NCBI GenBank assembly: GCA_024742355.1
Contig: JANSYM010000006.1
Location: forward strand, 186,001-250,000
Reading direction: 5' to 3'
DNA length: 64,000 bases
From: Hyphomonadaceae bacterium
Lineage (GTDB): Bacteria; Pseudomonadota; Alphaproteobacteria; Caulobacterales; Hyphomonadaceae
Shown: piece after piece, positions 35,636 through 44,228 of the stretch
Layout of the letters: every line of letters starts with the position of its first letter
How positions within the stretch are numbered: the first letter of the stretch is position 1
Notes under the pieces: model-generated
Told to the model about the DNA's origin: nothing
Databases searched by the model: none
What the model saw: only the letters and a program-made list of their open reading frames with translations
Made by a program: the position numbers and the translations under genes

Positions 35636-36673
35636 TCAGCCTGTCGCGGCATCCTGCGCTGCGAGGTCGCGCGCCAGCGCCAGCGCCTGTTCAGGATCAT
35701 CGGCCCAATAGATCGTGCTATAGGCTTCGCTCGAATAATCCCAGACCGCGCGATTCTTCCCGTACAGATCGGGGAGCATGACGCAGAATTGCCCGCGCAG
35801 CGCCGCGAGGACATGTGGATGCAACCGATCCGTCACCAATACCCGCCCGCGGTCGAGCGCCTGATTGCCGCGCCGAAGCATCGTCCGTGAGACGGATCGA
35901 TAGGCACCATTCAAGGCACGGTTCAGCCCCGGATTCAAAGCCGGCGCAAGATCGCGCGCCTTTGAGCAGGCACGGCTCGCCAGCACACTCGGATGGTTGA
36001 GCGCGAGTGCGCTGGGCCAGTCGAAGACCATGATATTGTCGGGCCGCGCAAAACCAGCGCCCTCATGGTCATCACGCGCAAGCCAGATAATATCCATCTC
36101 GACCGCGGCCTTGTCCCGCGGCTGCGGCGGTAGCATGAACGCGGTATCGTGGACGGTTTCGACGTTCACATTGTCGGGAAACGCAGCGCGGGCATGCGCG
36201 GCGCTCAACTCATCGCGGGCGAGCATGTGGACATCCGCGTGTCCGCTGAACAGCGTCGCAGCTTCGGCGCGATCTTCGTCATCGATCAAAATCATTGTCG
36301 ACGGCAACGAGATCAGGCGATTGTCGGGACAGGCCGCAGCGACCTTGCGTTTGAGTTCGGCGTGCCACGGCCATAGGCGGGACACTGAAACACCGCCGAG
36401 AAACACGATTGTGCCATCCCCGACGGCGCGCTTCAGATGCTGCAGGTTCAATGTCCAGGGCTGCGCGGTATAGGCCACCTTGATCCCGCGCGCTTTCAGA
36501 TAATCGTTCACGGCAATCCACATCATGTGATTGCCGACATTGCCGTCAAACGGGAATGGGATGAAGGCGACTGGCTTGTCGGCCGGGATGTATGCGTCCA
36601 GCGCGGCGCAAATCCCGGCGCTCTGCCGGGCAAACAGCGCCTGATCATCAGCCGGGAGGTGCGTCATTGTCAT
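35636..36673 (-). CDS. Polysaccharide pyruvyltransferase family protein
   Basis: This protein of about 345 aa belongs to the polysaccharide pyruvyl transferase / CsaB-like group (ExoV-type). Early it has FDGNVGNHMMW (the family's GN motif) and near residue 270 VTDRLHPHVLAAL, typical of the GT-B-like donor half. Such enzymes add a ketal-linked pyruvate from PEP to terminal sugars, giving acidic polysaccharide. The ATG at 36673 has AGGAG five bases upstream, while the longer in-frame start runs into the flippase gene. It lies 16 bases after the flippase stop, in one minus-strand operon. Confidence 0.8.
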   Translation of the reverse strand: MTMTHLPADDQALFARQSAGICAALDAYIPADKPVAFIPFPFDGNVGNHMMWIAVNDYLKARGIKVAYTAQPWTLNLQHLKRAVGDGTIVFLGGVSVSRLWPWHAELKRKVAAACPDNRLISLPSTMILIDDEDRAEAATLFSGHADVHMLARDELSAAHARAAFPDNVNVETVHDTAFMLPPQPRDKAAVEMDIIWLARDDHEGAGFARPDNIMVFDWPSALALNHPSVLASRACSKARDLAPALNPGLNRALNGAYRSVSRTMLRRGNQALDRGRVLVTDRLHPHVLAALRGQFCVMLPDLYGKNRAVWDYSSEAYSTIYWADDPEQALALARDLAAQDAATG

Positions 36674-36689
36674 ACCTGCTCCTGCTGTT

Positions 36690-38156
36690 TCAAGCCTGGT
36701 TCGATTGCGGGCGGAACGAACGCGCCATCTCGATGATCTCGCGCTCGGGACCGTCGGGTTTGCCGGCATAGACCCACAATGCGACAGTCGCTGCGAGATA
36801 GCTCAAGCCCCCGCTCAAAACCAGGATGGCGATATCTGCAACGGTCGGCGCGTTGATGCCCATCAGCTGCAGGCCGAGGACGATGCCGGTCATGAAGACA
36901 GACGCCGCGAAGACCCGCCAGCTGGAGAAGATTTGCTGCCGAAACGTCGCCCCGGTCAGTCGCCGCGCCAGAAACAGATCCTGCCAGATGATAAACACGG
37001 TTGAAACGCACCGCGCCGCGAGCAGCCCGACCAGTCCGTTGGCGAAGAAGCCAATCACCAGAATGGGGTATCGGACAATCAGATTCACGACGTCCCGAAT
37101 GAAGATCAGGCGGGTGCGCCCCAGCCCCATGGCCATTGGTGCAAACGGTGTGGCAATCGCCTGGATCGCAAACAGGGTGCTGAGCACCTGAATCACCAAT
37201 CCCGCCATCGCCCATTTCGGCCCGAGCGCGAACTCGACCAACGGCGCCGCGACGAGCGAAAACCCGATACCAACGGGAAACGCGACCAAAGCCAGGATGC
37301 GCTGCGCCCGCAAATAGGCATTGCGCAGCCGTTCTTTGTCATCCTGCAATTTGGCAAATGCCGGGAACAGGACGTGCACCAGCGGCGCCACGGATTCGCG
37401 CACCGGCAAGGCGGAAAGTCGGCCACCAACTTCATATTGTCCCAGCGCTGCGGGTCCGAGAACCGCGCTGACCATGAGCTGATCGGCACGCCAGTTCACT
37501 TCGCGAATACCTGAGCCGAGCGCCACCCAGCTGGAAAAGGAGAACAGGCCGCGCCAATGCCGCAGCGAGAGGCGCGGCAAATACGGGATCAGGATGTAAG
37601 ACAACAGCACCGAGATGGCCTGCGAAGCGAGCCATCCAGCCACAATCGCCCAGAAGCTCTGATAGATCACGGCAATCGTGACCGCTGCCGTGAGGCTGGC
37701 AAGCTTCTCAGCGAGCTGGATCAGCAATTCCTGATGGAAAGACAACCGTCTTTGGAAGTCGATGATCCTGGGGTTGCGCAACGCGCTGATGATCGCCGTC
37801 AGGCTGAACGCATACATGATGAATTCAAGGCGTGGATCCCCAAAAAACCTGAACGAGAACCCGATACTTGCGAGGATGGCGGCGACACATGCACCGCGCA
37901 AAACCTCGATCGTCCAGGCAGTATCATAATGTTCGCGTTGCGGGTCTCGGTGCTGGATCAGGGCCGTGGCCAGAGACAGGCCCGTGAAGGCCCCGATAAT
38001 TGCGAAGATTACGGCGGCGACGGCGACCAGTCCAAAATCCTCGGGAACCAGAAGTCGCGCAAGAATGACAGTGTTGGCCAGGCCCATGAGGCTGACCCCG
38101 GCGCGCACGCCGGCGGTCCAGATCGAACCGACTGCCAATTGCTTGCGCATCGCCAT
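36690..38156 (-). CDS. Oligosaccharide flippase (Wzx/MATE-like) family
   Basis: This 488-aa protein has the lipopolysaccharide-biosynthesis / MOP flippase architecture, with about twelve to fourteen hydrophobic helices spread across its length. Short Arg/Lys-rich loops (for example RNPRIIDFQRRLS near residue 125) alternate with them, and the N-terminus begins with a typical AVGSIWTAGVRAG helix. It would move lipid-linked repeat units across the inner membrane for polymerisation. It sits between a polysaccharide deacetylase and the pyruvyltransferase-like gene. A second flippase of similar length is encoded at 41660. Confidence 0.85.
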   Translation of the reverse strand: MAMRKQLAVGSIWTAGVRAGVSLMGLANTVILARLLVPEDFGLVAVAAVIFAIIGAFTGLSLATALIQHRDPQREHYDTAWTIEVLRGACVAAILASIGFSFRFFGDPRLEFIMYAFSLTAIISALRNPRIIDFQRRLSFHQELLIQLAEKLASLTAAVTIAVIYQSFWAIVAGWLASQAISVLLSYILIPYLPRLSLRHWRGLFSFSSWVALGSGIREVNWRADQLMVSAVLGPAALGQYEVGGRLSALPVRESVAPLVHVLFPAFAKLQDDKERLRNAYLRAQRILALVAFPVGIGFSLVAAPLVEFALGPKWAMAGLVIQVLSTLFAIQAIATPFAPMAMGLGRTRLIFIRDVVNLIVRYPILVIGFFANGLVGLLAARCVSTVFIIWQDLFLARRLTGATFRQQIFSSWRVFAASVFMTGIVLGLQLMGINAPTVADIAILVLSGGLSYLAATVALWVYAGKPDGPEREIIEMARSFRPQSNQA

Positions 38157-38224
38157 TCAACGGCATCCTTTCTCGCTCGCATCGAAGCATATCCCAGGCC
38201 ACGAAGCGTTCACACGGGGAATCG

Positions 38225-39031
38225 TCAAACCCATTCCTCCCAGCGGTCATACGATCCATTCAGCAGGGCTTTGAATATGTAGCGATTGTCAAACTTCGTC
38301 ACAAACGTTCGGCGCACCGTTCCCGGGAACGCTGTCGTCTCGGCCTGAGAATAAATCGTGTCATAGCCAGCATCCTGCGCAAGCTTGTGAAGCTCAGCGT
38401 TCCAGTTCGCCGACTGACCATAGGGGATGGCAAACGATTTCGGCACTATGCCGAGTTTCTCTGCGATCCGATCGCGAGACGTTTCGAGTTCCATCTTCGC
38501 TTGCTGCGGTGTGAGCTTGGCAAAGTCAGGATGGGTCACAGAGTGACTGCCCAGTTCAAGGTCACCGCCCATCAATGCCCGCAGCGCGTCCCAACCAAGA
38601 ATGTCCTTGCGGGTCCAGGACTCGGTATGATCGCTCCAGCCGCTGACGACAAAAAGCGTCCACGGAATCCCGCGCTTGCGCATGATCGGGGCGATATGCT
38701 CGGCGGCGCTCGTCCAGGCATCATCCACGGTGATGGCGAGCTGATTGGCGGCCCCGCCTGTATGAGCAATTTGCAGGGCGGAGACGAACTCGAAGCCGAG
38801 GTCAATGGCCATGTCCAATTGCCGCTCGAACCGCTGCAACGAAACGTCATTTACGCCAGTGCGCGGCTGCGCCACCGAGTGATAGGCCAAAATCCGCCCG
38901 GTTTGTTTTGGCGCAGTTGTCCGTGGGATCGACGCCAGCGTCGCGCGTTCCATCACCATGCGCGCGGCGGCGATCTGCTCGCGGCGCACGCCTGCGGATC
39001 GCAAGACTGTCTTTACGCTCTTTTTCCACAT
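38225..39031 (-). CDS. Polysaccharide deacetylase (NodB-like, CE4)
   Basis: This 268-aa protein has a NodB homology domain. The catalytic motif 1 is TVDDAW near residue 98, and the metal-binding motif 2 is SHSVTHPD near 157; both fit family CE4, though the first replaces the usual TFDD with TVDD. No signal peptide is obvious, so it may act in the cytoplasm or at the membrane face. It would deacetylate N-acetyl sugars in the glycan made by this locus. It lies 68 bases upstream of the flippase and is preceded by the GT8 gene. Confidence 0.85.
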   Translation of the reverse strand: MWKKSVKTVLRSAGVRREQIAAARMVMERATLASIPRTTAPKQTGRILAYHSVAQPRTGVNDVSLQRFERQLDMAIDLGFEFVSALQIAHTGGAANQLAITVDDAWTSAAEHIAPIMRKRGIPWTLFVVSGWSDHTESWTRKDILGWDALRALMGGDLELGSHSVTHPDFAKLTPQQAKMELETSRDRIAEKLGIVPKSFAIPYGQSANWNAELHKLAQDAGYDTIYSQAETTAFPGTVRRTFVTKFDNRYIFKALLNGSYDRWEEWV

Positions 39032-39151
39032 GGTCTGTTCCCCGGCACGGTGCGTTCAAGTGTGCTGGAGATCGAAGCCGCAAAGCGGCACCTGCCAACA
39101 CGAATTTCGTGCAGCAGCCCATGCAATAATGGGACCTGATTCTATCTCATT

Positions 39152-40099
39152 TCAGGACTTGAAAATCGCGCTGGGTATATTCCCTTTGGCCCGTGCGGAG
39201 CGGGGGCGACGCTTCAGCCATCTGAGCCAGACACGAAACAGTTGTCGGCGCGAGATTCCATGGGTTTCGCGGACCTGGGAAAAATAAGGCGTGTGCGCAA
39301 GAGCGTCCCAATAGACCCACCACCAGGGATGATACCCTTCCATGTTCCAAGGCTTTTCCGGACCGGTAAAATGCACAATTTTCGGGGTTTGAACCGCCGC
39401 CAGGGTTGCCTCTGAAAAATACTGTCGAAATTGCCCAATCAGTTGAAATCTTTGGACATTCCATTCCAGCGGCAGCTGTGTCCATTTGTTCCAATAAATC
39501 CAGTTAATCGCATCCTGATCCTGATATGGAAGGTTGGCGCCCTGCTCGGCAATAATGTCGAGCGGTCTGGAGAACCCGGCTTCCTGGCGCACCTTCTCCA
39601 GGTCGATGAGCATCACGCCTGCATTCATGTAAGGCGCATTCTCATCATCAACCCATTCGAGCCAATGTGGGTCTTCAGCGGGAATATCCTTGCTCAATCC
39701 AGGGTCGGGCACGCCGCCTATGGCAGCGCCGTTCAGATCGACATCCCAAAGTTTTCGCAAATCATCCATGACGATCAGATCAGCGTCGAGATAGATCAGC
39801 CGTTTGCAGGCCGCTGGCGCCAATTGTTCAAGCCCCAGTCGAAACAGCGTCGCATGCGAAATATGGTTTGAGACCTGGTATTCAGGCAACTCAAAATCGG
39901 TCATGTCGATCCAGGAGAATTCAGCCTCAGGCGCAAGCGCCTGGATCGCAGCGCGTTGCGCCCCGTCAAAGCCGACTTGCATCATCAGAAACTGTAGATT
40001 TTCCGCAGGCATGTGCCGGACGATCGATGCCAGCGTGGCCGCTAAATGGGGCGCGAAACCAGCATCGCAGCCAAAAGCAACCCAAATTCGGTCTGACAC
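39152..40099 (-). CDS. GT8 family glycosyltransferase
   Basis: This 315-aa protein has the GT8 fold of LPS galactosyl/glucosyltransferases. The metal-binding motif YLDADLIV is near residue 102, NAGVMLIDL near 155 and the closing HFTGPEKPW near 250, all hallmarks of the family. The C-terminus is basic (RRPRSARAK), typical of membrane-associated LPS enzymes. It would transfer a hexose from a UDP-sugar to the lipid-linked glycan. It follows the acyltransferase-3 gene by 179 bases and precedes the deacetylase on the same strand. Confidence 0.9.
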   Translation of the reverse strand: MSDRIWVAFGCDAGFAPHLAATLASIVRHMPAENLQFLMMQVGFDGAQRAAIQALAPEAEFSWIDMTDFELPEYQVSNHISHATLFRLGLEQLAPAACKRLIYLDADLIVMDDLRKLWDVDLNGAAIGGVPDPGLSKDIPAEDPHWLEWVDDENAPYMNAGVMLIDLEKVRQEAGFSRPLDIIAEQGANLPYQDQDAINWIYWNKWTQLPLEWNVQRFQLIGQFRQYFSEATLAAVQTPKIVHFTGPEKPWNMEGYHPWWWVYWDALAHTPYFSQVRETHGISRRQLFRVWLRWLKRRPRSARAKGNIPSAIFKS

Positions 40100-40278
40100 G
40101 TCCAGGTTTCCTCTTGGTCCTTAATGGTGAGAATCGAGCATCTCGTGAAAGATCACGATCGACGCCATGCTGCCGCAAGTATAGGTGATTGCGCAGAATG
40201 TATGCCAGTTCGCGATGACTGCCTAGAGCCTGGTGCGATTTATTCTCAATTGCATTGACGTCGATTGCGCGTCGCCAA

Positions 40279-41385
40279 TCAACGGCGAAGGCCTGCCAGG
40301 ATCCGGCGCAGCGGACGATCCACGAACAGGCCCGCCAGCCAGGCCGCAAGCGCCGACAGGACAACAACCAACGGGAAGTCGATGATCGCAAACGCCTCGC
40401 CCATACCCAGGTACTGAGCCACGCTTCGAAGCCAGAAGAACAGAGGCTCGTGCAAAACGTAGACGCCATATGATACCAGCCCCAGCCAGGTCGCAATTTT
40501 GGCGAGGCGACCAGACGCGTGCGCGTTCTGGACGATGAGGATGATCATCGGCATCAGGGCCAGACAAGCCACCGCATCGAACCAACGACGATAGGCCTCG
40601 GGGACCGGGCAGCACAAAATTCCCGCGACCAGGCCAACGGCCAGCCAAACCGGCACAGCCGGCATGAGGAACACCCGGCGGGCGCGATAAATTGCGATAC
40701 CGGCGAAGAATCCGAACATGGCTCGGGCGATCCCGATATGGACGTCGGAGATTTTCCATCCGGCGCCAAGGTCCGGTTCGTTGGGCACCAGATGCAGCAC
40801 CGCTAATCCTGACACGGCGAGCACCACCAACAACACGCGTACCGATAGCCATGGCGCGAGGACGGCATAAGCCAGATTGGCAATCAGTTCGGAAAACAAT
40901 GACCAGGAAGGCGGATTCAGCGGGTAGAGTGTATCGCCCCCTGATATTGCCGAAGGGACGGGCAGAAACATGATCGATAGCGTTGCCATCGCGGCGAGAT
41001 CGCTCAGCGACGTCTCCGAAAAACCGGATACGCTGGTGTAGATTGCATGCGACAAACCCAGAAACAGTCCCAGCAGGTATAGCGGATAGAGCCGGATCAT
41101 CCGCAATTTCAGGAATCCGAGGGCCCGGATTTCGGATCTCAGGCGCGCGCCATAGGCATGGCACAGGACAAACCCGCTGAGGATGAAAAAGAAATCAACC
41201 GCGAGATATCGCCCGGGAACCAGAGACCGGACAAAATCCGATGGCACATGATCCGCAATCACGGCAAAGGCCGCAATGCCGCGCAATCCATCCAGCACGA
41301 CAAAACGGTGCACGCGGTCGACGCCGGAATCTCCTTGGGAATCGCTCAAACAAATTTCCTCAATAGATTCAATCTTGTCAGCCAT
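40279..41385 (-). CDS. Acyltransferase 3 family membrane O-acetyltransferase
   Basis: This 368-aa integral membrane protein has the acyltransferase-3 signature: LDGLRGIAAFAVIADH near residue 31 with its catalytic-type His, FFFILSGFVL near residue 65 and RMIRLYPLYL near 95. About ten hydrophobic helices follow. Family members transfer acetyl or other acyl groups to sugars of extracellular polysaccharides. It is the first gene of a five-gene minus-strand group (acyltransferase, GT8, deacetylase, flippase, pyruvyltransferase), divergent from the second flippase. Substrate is inferred from context only. Confidence 0.9.
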   Translation of the reverse strand: MADKIESIEEICLSDSQGDSGVDRVHRFVVLDGLRGIAAFAVIADHVPSDFVRSLVPGRYLAVDFFFILSGFVLCHAYGARLRSEIRALGFLKLRMIRLYPLYLLGLFLGLSHAIYTSVSGFSETSLSDLAAMATLSIMFLPVPSAISGGDTLYPLNPPSWSLFSELIANLAYAVLAPWLSVRVLLVVLAVSGLAVLHLVPNEPDLGAGWKISDVHIGIARAMFGFFAGIAIYRARRVFLMPAVPVWLAVGLVAGILCCPVPEAYRRWFDAVACLALMPMIILIVQNAHASGRLAKIATWLGLVSYGVYVLHEPLFFWLRSVAQYLGMGEAFAIIDFPLVVVLSALAAWLAGLFVDRPLRRILAGLRR

Positions 41386-41564
41386 TCAACCCATCGACAA
41401 GCGCGTTCTCGATTCAGGCGAAACGAATGCCAGGCACGCCGTGTTTCCTGCTCGCCGCCGCGCCTCGCCAAGGCGGTAACACGCATCAAAACAGCCCGAT
41501 TATGTCTCGACGATGCGTGAGTTCTTTCCACAATGCAGTTTCGTTCGGGATAATGGAATTGCGC

Positions 41565-41580
41565 TGGCACAGACGCTGCA
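41565..41580 (+). promoter_or_regulatory. Candidate sigma-54 (-24/-12) promoter before the second flippase
   Basis: TGGCAC (41565-41570) and CTGCA (41576-41580) are arranged with GG and GC exactly 10 bases apart, matching the sigma-54 consensus at all but one of the strongest positions. It lies about 80 bases upstream of the flippase ATG in a 274-base divergent gap with no gene. Chance matches of this quality occur, so confidence is moderate. Confidence 0.45.
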
Positions 41581-41659
41581 TAACACGCATACCATTGGTG
41601 TGATGTTCACAAAGATTCGCTAGAGCGTCGATCAAGTACGGGGATGGCAAGGATCGCTC

Positions 41660-43147
41660 ATGAATCAGCTGGCTAAGAAAACCGCGACCGGCGCGATCAT
41701 CAACATCTCTGTCACCGTGACCAAGAATCTCGGTCAGTTCCTGCTGGTCATACCGATCCTGGCCCGAATCCTGACGCCGGAGCAATTCGGCCTGATCGCG
41801 ATGGCGATGACGCTGGTCGGATTTCTGACCATGTTCAATGATCTCGGCATCTCGGCCGCCCTTGTGCGGGCGGAGAAGCCAGGCGTCGCATTCTGGTCCA
41901 GTGCCTTCTGGATCAATATCGGATTTGGCACCGCGATGACCGCCGCCGCCTATTTCGCCGCGCCGTGGGTCGCCGTGTTCTTTGGCGAACCGCAAGTTGA
42001 AGAGCTCGTGCGCATGATGTCGTGCGTACTGATGCTACATTGCGCGGTCCTGGTGCCGATGGCGTGGCTGCAGCGAAACTACAAGTTCCAGACCATTGCC
42101 GTGATCGATCTGACGGCGATTATTCTGTCTTCGGCGGTCGCAATCTACATGGCGCTGAACGGATACGGCGTGTGGGCGCTCGCCTGGCAACAAATCGTTC
42201 TGTACGCGGTCAAGGCCGTGATCGGTCTGCTACTTCACAGAGCGCCGATCCGTTTGACCTTTGACTGGGCAACCATTCGAGCCGTCTTGCCATTTTCATT
42301 GGGCCTTACCGGCACAGCCTTTGTCCGATTCCTCAACCAAAATACGGACAATGTCCTGATCGGGCGCTTCCTTGGCGCTGATGCGCTGGGCTTTTATTCA
42401 CGCGCCTATCTGATCATGCGCATGCCCATCAAGACCTTGTCCAGCGGGCTCAATTTTGCGCTCTACCCCGCCTTTTCCGCTGTCCAGGACGACAAGGAAA
42501 AGCTCGGGCGGGCTTACGTCAAGACGGTGTCGATCCTCAGCGTACTGGTGCTGCCGATGATGACCGGACTCGCCCTCGTCGTGGTGCCATTTGTCGATCT
42601 TTTGTTTGGCTCTCAATGGGGCCCTGTCGCGCCGGTGCTGCGAATCCTCGCTTTCGTCGGATTGTTGCAATCTGTGGCCTCCAGCGCCAACGAAATGTTC
42701 AAGGCGCGAGGGCGCTCCGGTGTCTTGCTGCGCTGGTCTCTGATCCGCGCTGTCGGGTTTATCATCGCCTTTTCGATTGGCATCTATATTGGCAGCCTGG
42801 AAGCCATGGCCTGGGCGTTCCTGATCGCCAATGTGATCCTGCTTTTCCCGTTCCAGTATGAAGTTCTGAAAGAGCTGAATCTGTCAGCAGCAACGCTGCT
42901 CGACGCGATCAGACCTCAGTTCTTCTCGACCCTGGTGATGGCGGCGGCTGTGCTGGCAACCGAAACCTTGATCCCGTCGGTTCAATCGCTGAACAGCACA
43001 CTGCAATTGCTGGTGCTTGTTCCGATCGGTGGCGCGGTTTACTTCCTCACCCTTTTCATCTTCTTCAAACAGTTTGTCAGGACACTGGTGAATGATGTCC
43101 GTAACTTGAGAGGCGGCGAAGATTCGGCATCCGCCGCATCCGCTTGA
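41660..43147 (+). CDS. Oligosaccharide flippase / LPS biosynthesis protein, second copy
   Basis: This 495-aa protein is a further MOP-superfamily flippase with about twelve to fourteen hydrophobic helices; the early KNLGQFLLVIPILARILTPE segment and the FDWATIRAVLPFSL repeat-half start are typical. It resembles lipopolysaccharide biosynthesis proteins of the WzxC/RfbX type more than the flippase at 36690, which has a shorter N-terminal loop. An AAGGA site precedes the ATG. It is transcribed alone on the plus strand from a gap holding a sigma-54-like promoter, and converges on the first esterase gene with a 22-base gap. Confidence 0.87.
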   Translation: MNQLAKKTATGAIINISVTVTKNLGQFLLVIPILARILTPEQFGLIAMAMTLVGFLTMFNDLGISAALVRAEKPGVAFWSSAFWINIGFGTAMTAAAYFAAPWVAVFFGEPQVEELVRMMSCVLMLHCAVLVPMAWLQRNYKFQTIAVIDLTAIILSSAVAIYMALNGYGVWALAWQQIVLYAVKAVIGLLLHRAPIRLTFDWATIRAVLPFSLGLTGTAFVRFLNQNTDNVLIGRFLGADALGFYSRAYLIMRMPIKTLSSGLNFALYPAFSAVQDDKEKLGRAYVKTVSILSVLVLPMMTGLALVVVPFVDLLFGSQWGPVAPVLRILAFVGLLQSVASSANEMFKARGRSGVLLRWSLIRAVGFIIAFSIGIYIGSLEAMAWAFLIANVILLFPFQYEVLKELNLSAATLLDAIRPQFFSTLVMAAAVLATETLIPSVQSLNSTLQLLVLVPIGGAVYFLTLFIFFKQFVRTLVNDVRNLRGGEDSASAASA

Positions 43148-43169
43148 GGTCGCTGCGACACCTGCGGGC

Positions 43170-44123
43170 CTATTTGATGGTGACCGTCTCGTAAACCGGT
43201 CCTGCCGCATTGTCTTTCAAGTGTGCGTCCAGGAAATTCAAGGTCAGCGCCAACAGGGTGACCCCATTCACGGCCTGGTGTTCGCTGTTCAATGAGATGT
43301 CCGCATAGCCATGCGCGGCACCATCGACAATATAGAGCGAAGCGTCCACGTCGACCGCATCAGCCTGTCGTTTCAAATCGAAAGCCCCTTTCACGGCGAC
43401 GCGGTCATCAGCGCTGCCATGCAGTATGAACAGTGGGGCATCGCTGGGGCGCATCATGCCGTCAATAAACATCATGCCCCAATAGTCGATGACCACATCC
43501 GGTTTGGGAAAGCCGATGTCATAATCATCCAGACCATAAGCAACATGCATGGCAGCGATGGCGCCGGCCGATCCTCCCCACAATCCTATCCGGCTCATAT
43601 CGATGCACCGGTCCTGTGGGGAACTGTCCCCAAGAAACCGTAAGGCCGTCACCGTGTCTTCGATCGCGGCGGCAATGCCGCCCGCATAGATTTCCAGCGA
43701 ATGCGTATTGGAAGGCAAATCAGCTTTCGCTTCGAACAGATCATCCCGAACCGCGACAAATTCATCCGAAATGACGGGTTGGTCGGGGATCAATCGATAG
43801 TTGATCGCAGCCGCGACATAGCCACGCCGCGCAGCGTCCCGTGCGCGTTCGTCCCATCCGCTCCGGGTCTTGGACCCGCGCACAAAGGCGCCGCCATGAA
43901 TGATGACAACAAGGGGCTTCAGCCGCTCGCACGGTTCATCCACTTGATAAACATCCATCAGAAGCGGCTTCGAACCGACCGTCGTCTGGCCCTCGGCATA
44001 GACGATATCGCTCTCAATCGTGAGCGCCTGCCGAGCCGGCATTGAACGAGTGCCCTGATCCGAACAGGCCAGGAGCAGATTCAATGATATCACCGCTGCG
44101 GCGATGCCTCGAAATGCCTTCAT
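43170..44123 (-). CDS. Lipoprotein alpha/beta-hydrolase (esterase-like)
   Basis: This 317-aa protein has a lipoprotein signal ending LLLACS, so it should be lipidated near Cys20. It has an alpha/beta-hydrolase fold: the oxyanion motif VIIHGGAFVRGS near residue 75, the nucleophile elbow GGSAGAIAAM near 165 and a C-terminal GAAHGYADISL with the likely catalytic His. It is a paralogue of the 44229 gene (shared INYRLIPD, VIDYWGMMF/V and ALTLNFLDAHLK segments) but lacks that protein's proline tract. It could deacylate surface glycan or other esters. Substrate unknown. Confidence 0.85.
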   Translation of the reverse strand: MKAFRGIAAAVISLNLLLACSDQGTRSMPARQALTIESDIVYAEGQTTVGSKPLLMDVYQVDEPCERLKPLVVIIHGGAFVRGSKTRSGWDERARDAARRGYVAAAINYRLIPDQPVISDEFVAVRDDLFEAKADLPSNTHSLEIYAGGIAAAIEDTVTALRFLGDSSPQDRCIDMSRIGLWGGSAGAIAAMHVAYGLDDYDIGFPKPDVVIDYWGMMFIDGMMRPSDAPLFILHGSADDRVAVKGAFDLKRQADAVDVDASLYIVDGAAHGYADISLNSEHQAVNGVTLLALTLNFLDAHLKDNAAGPVYETVTIK

Positions 44124-44228
44124 GCCGATTCCGCCATTCCATCTGAGACCGAATTAGGGATGGCGTTCTGCGCGACGTCAACCGCCCCGTCAAACGTCGA
44201 CGCCGTGAATTGGTCGACCTGCCCTGCT

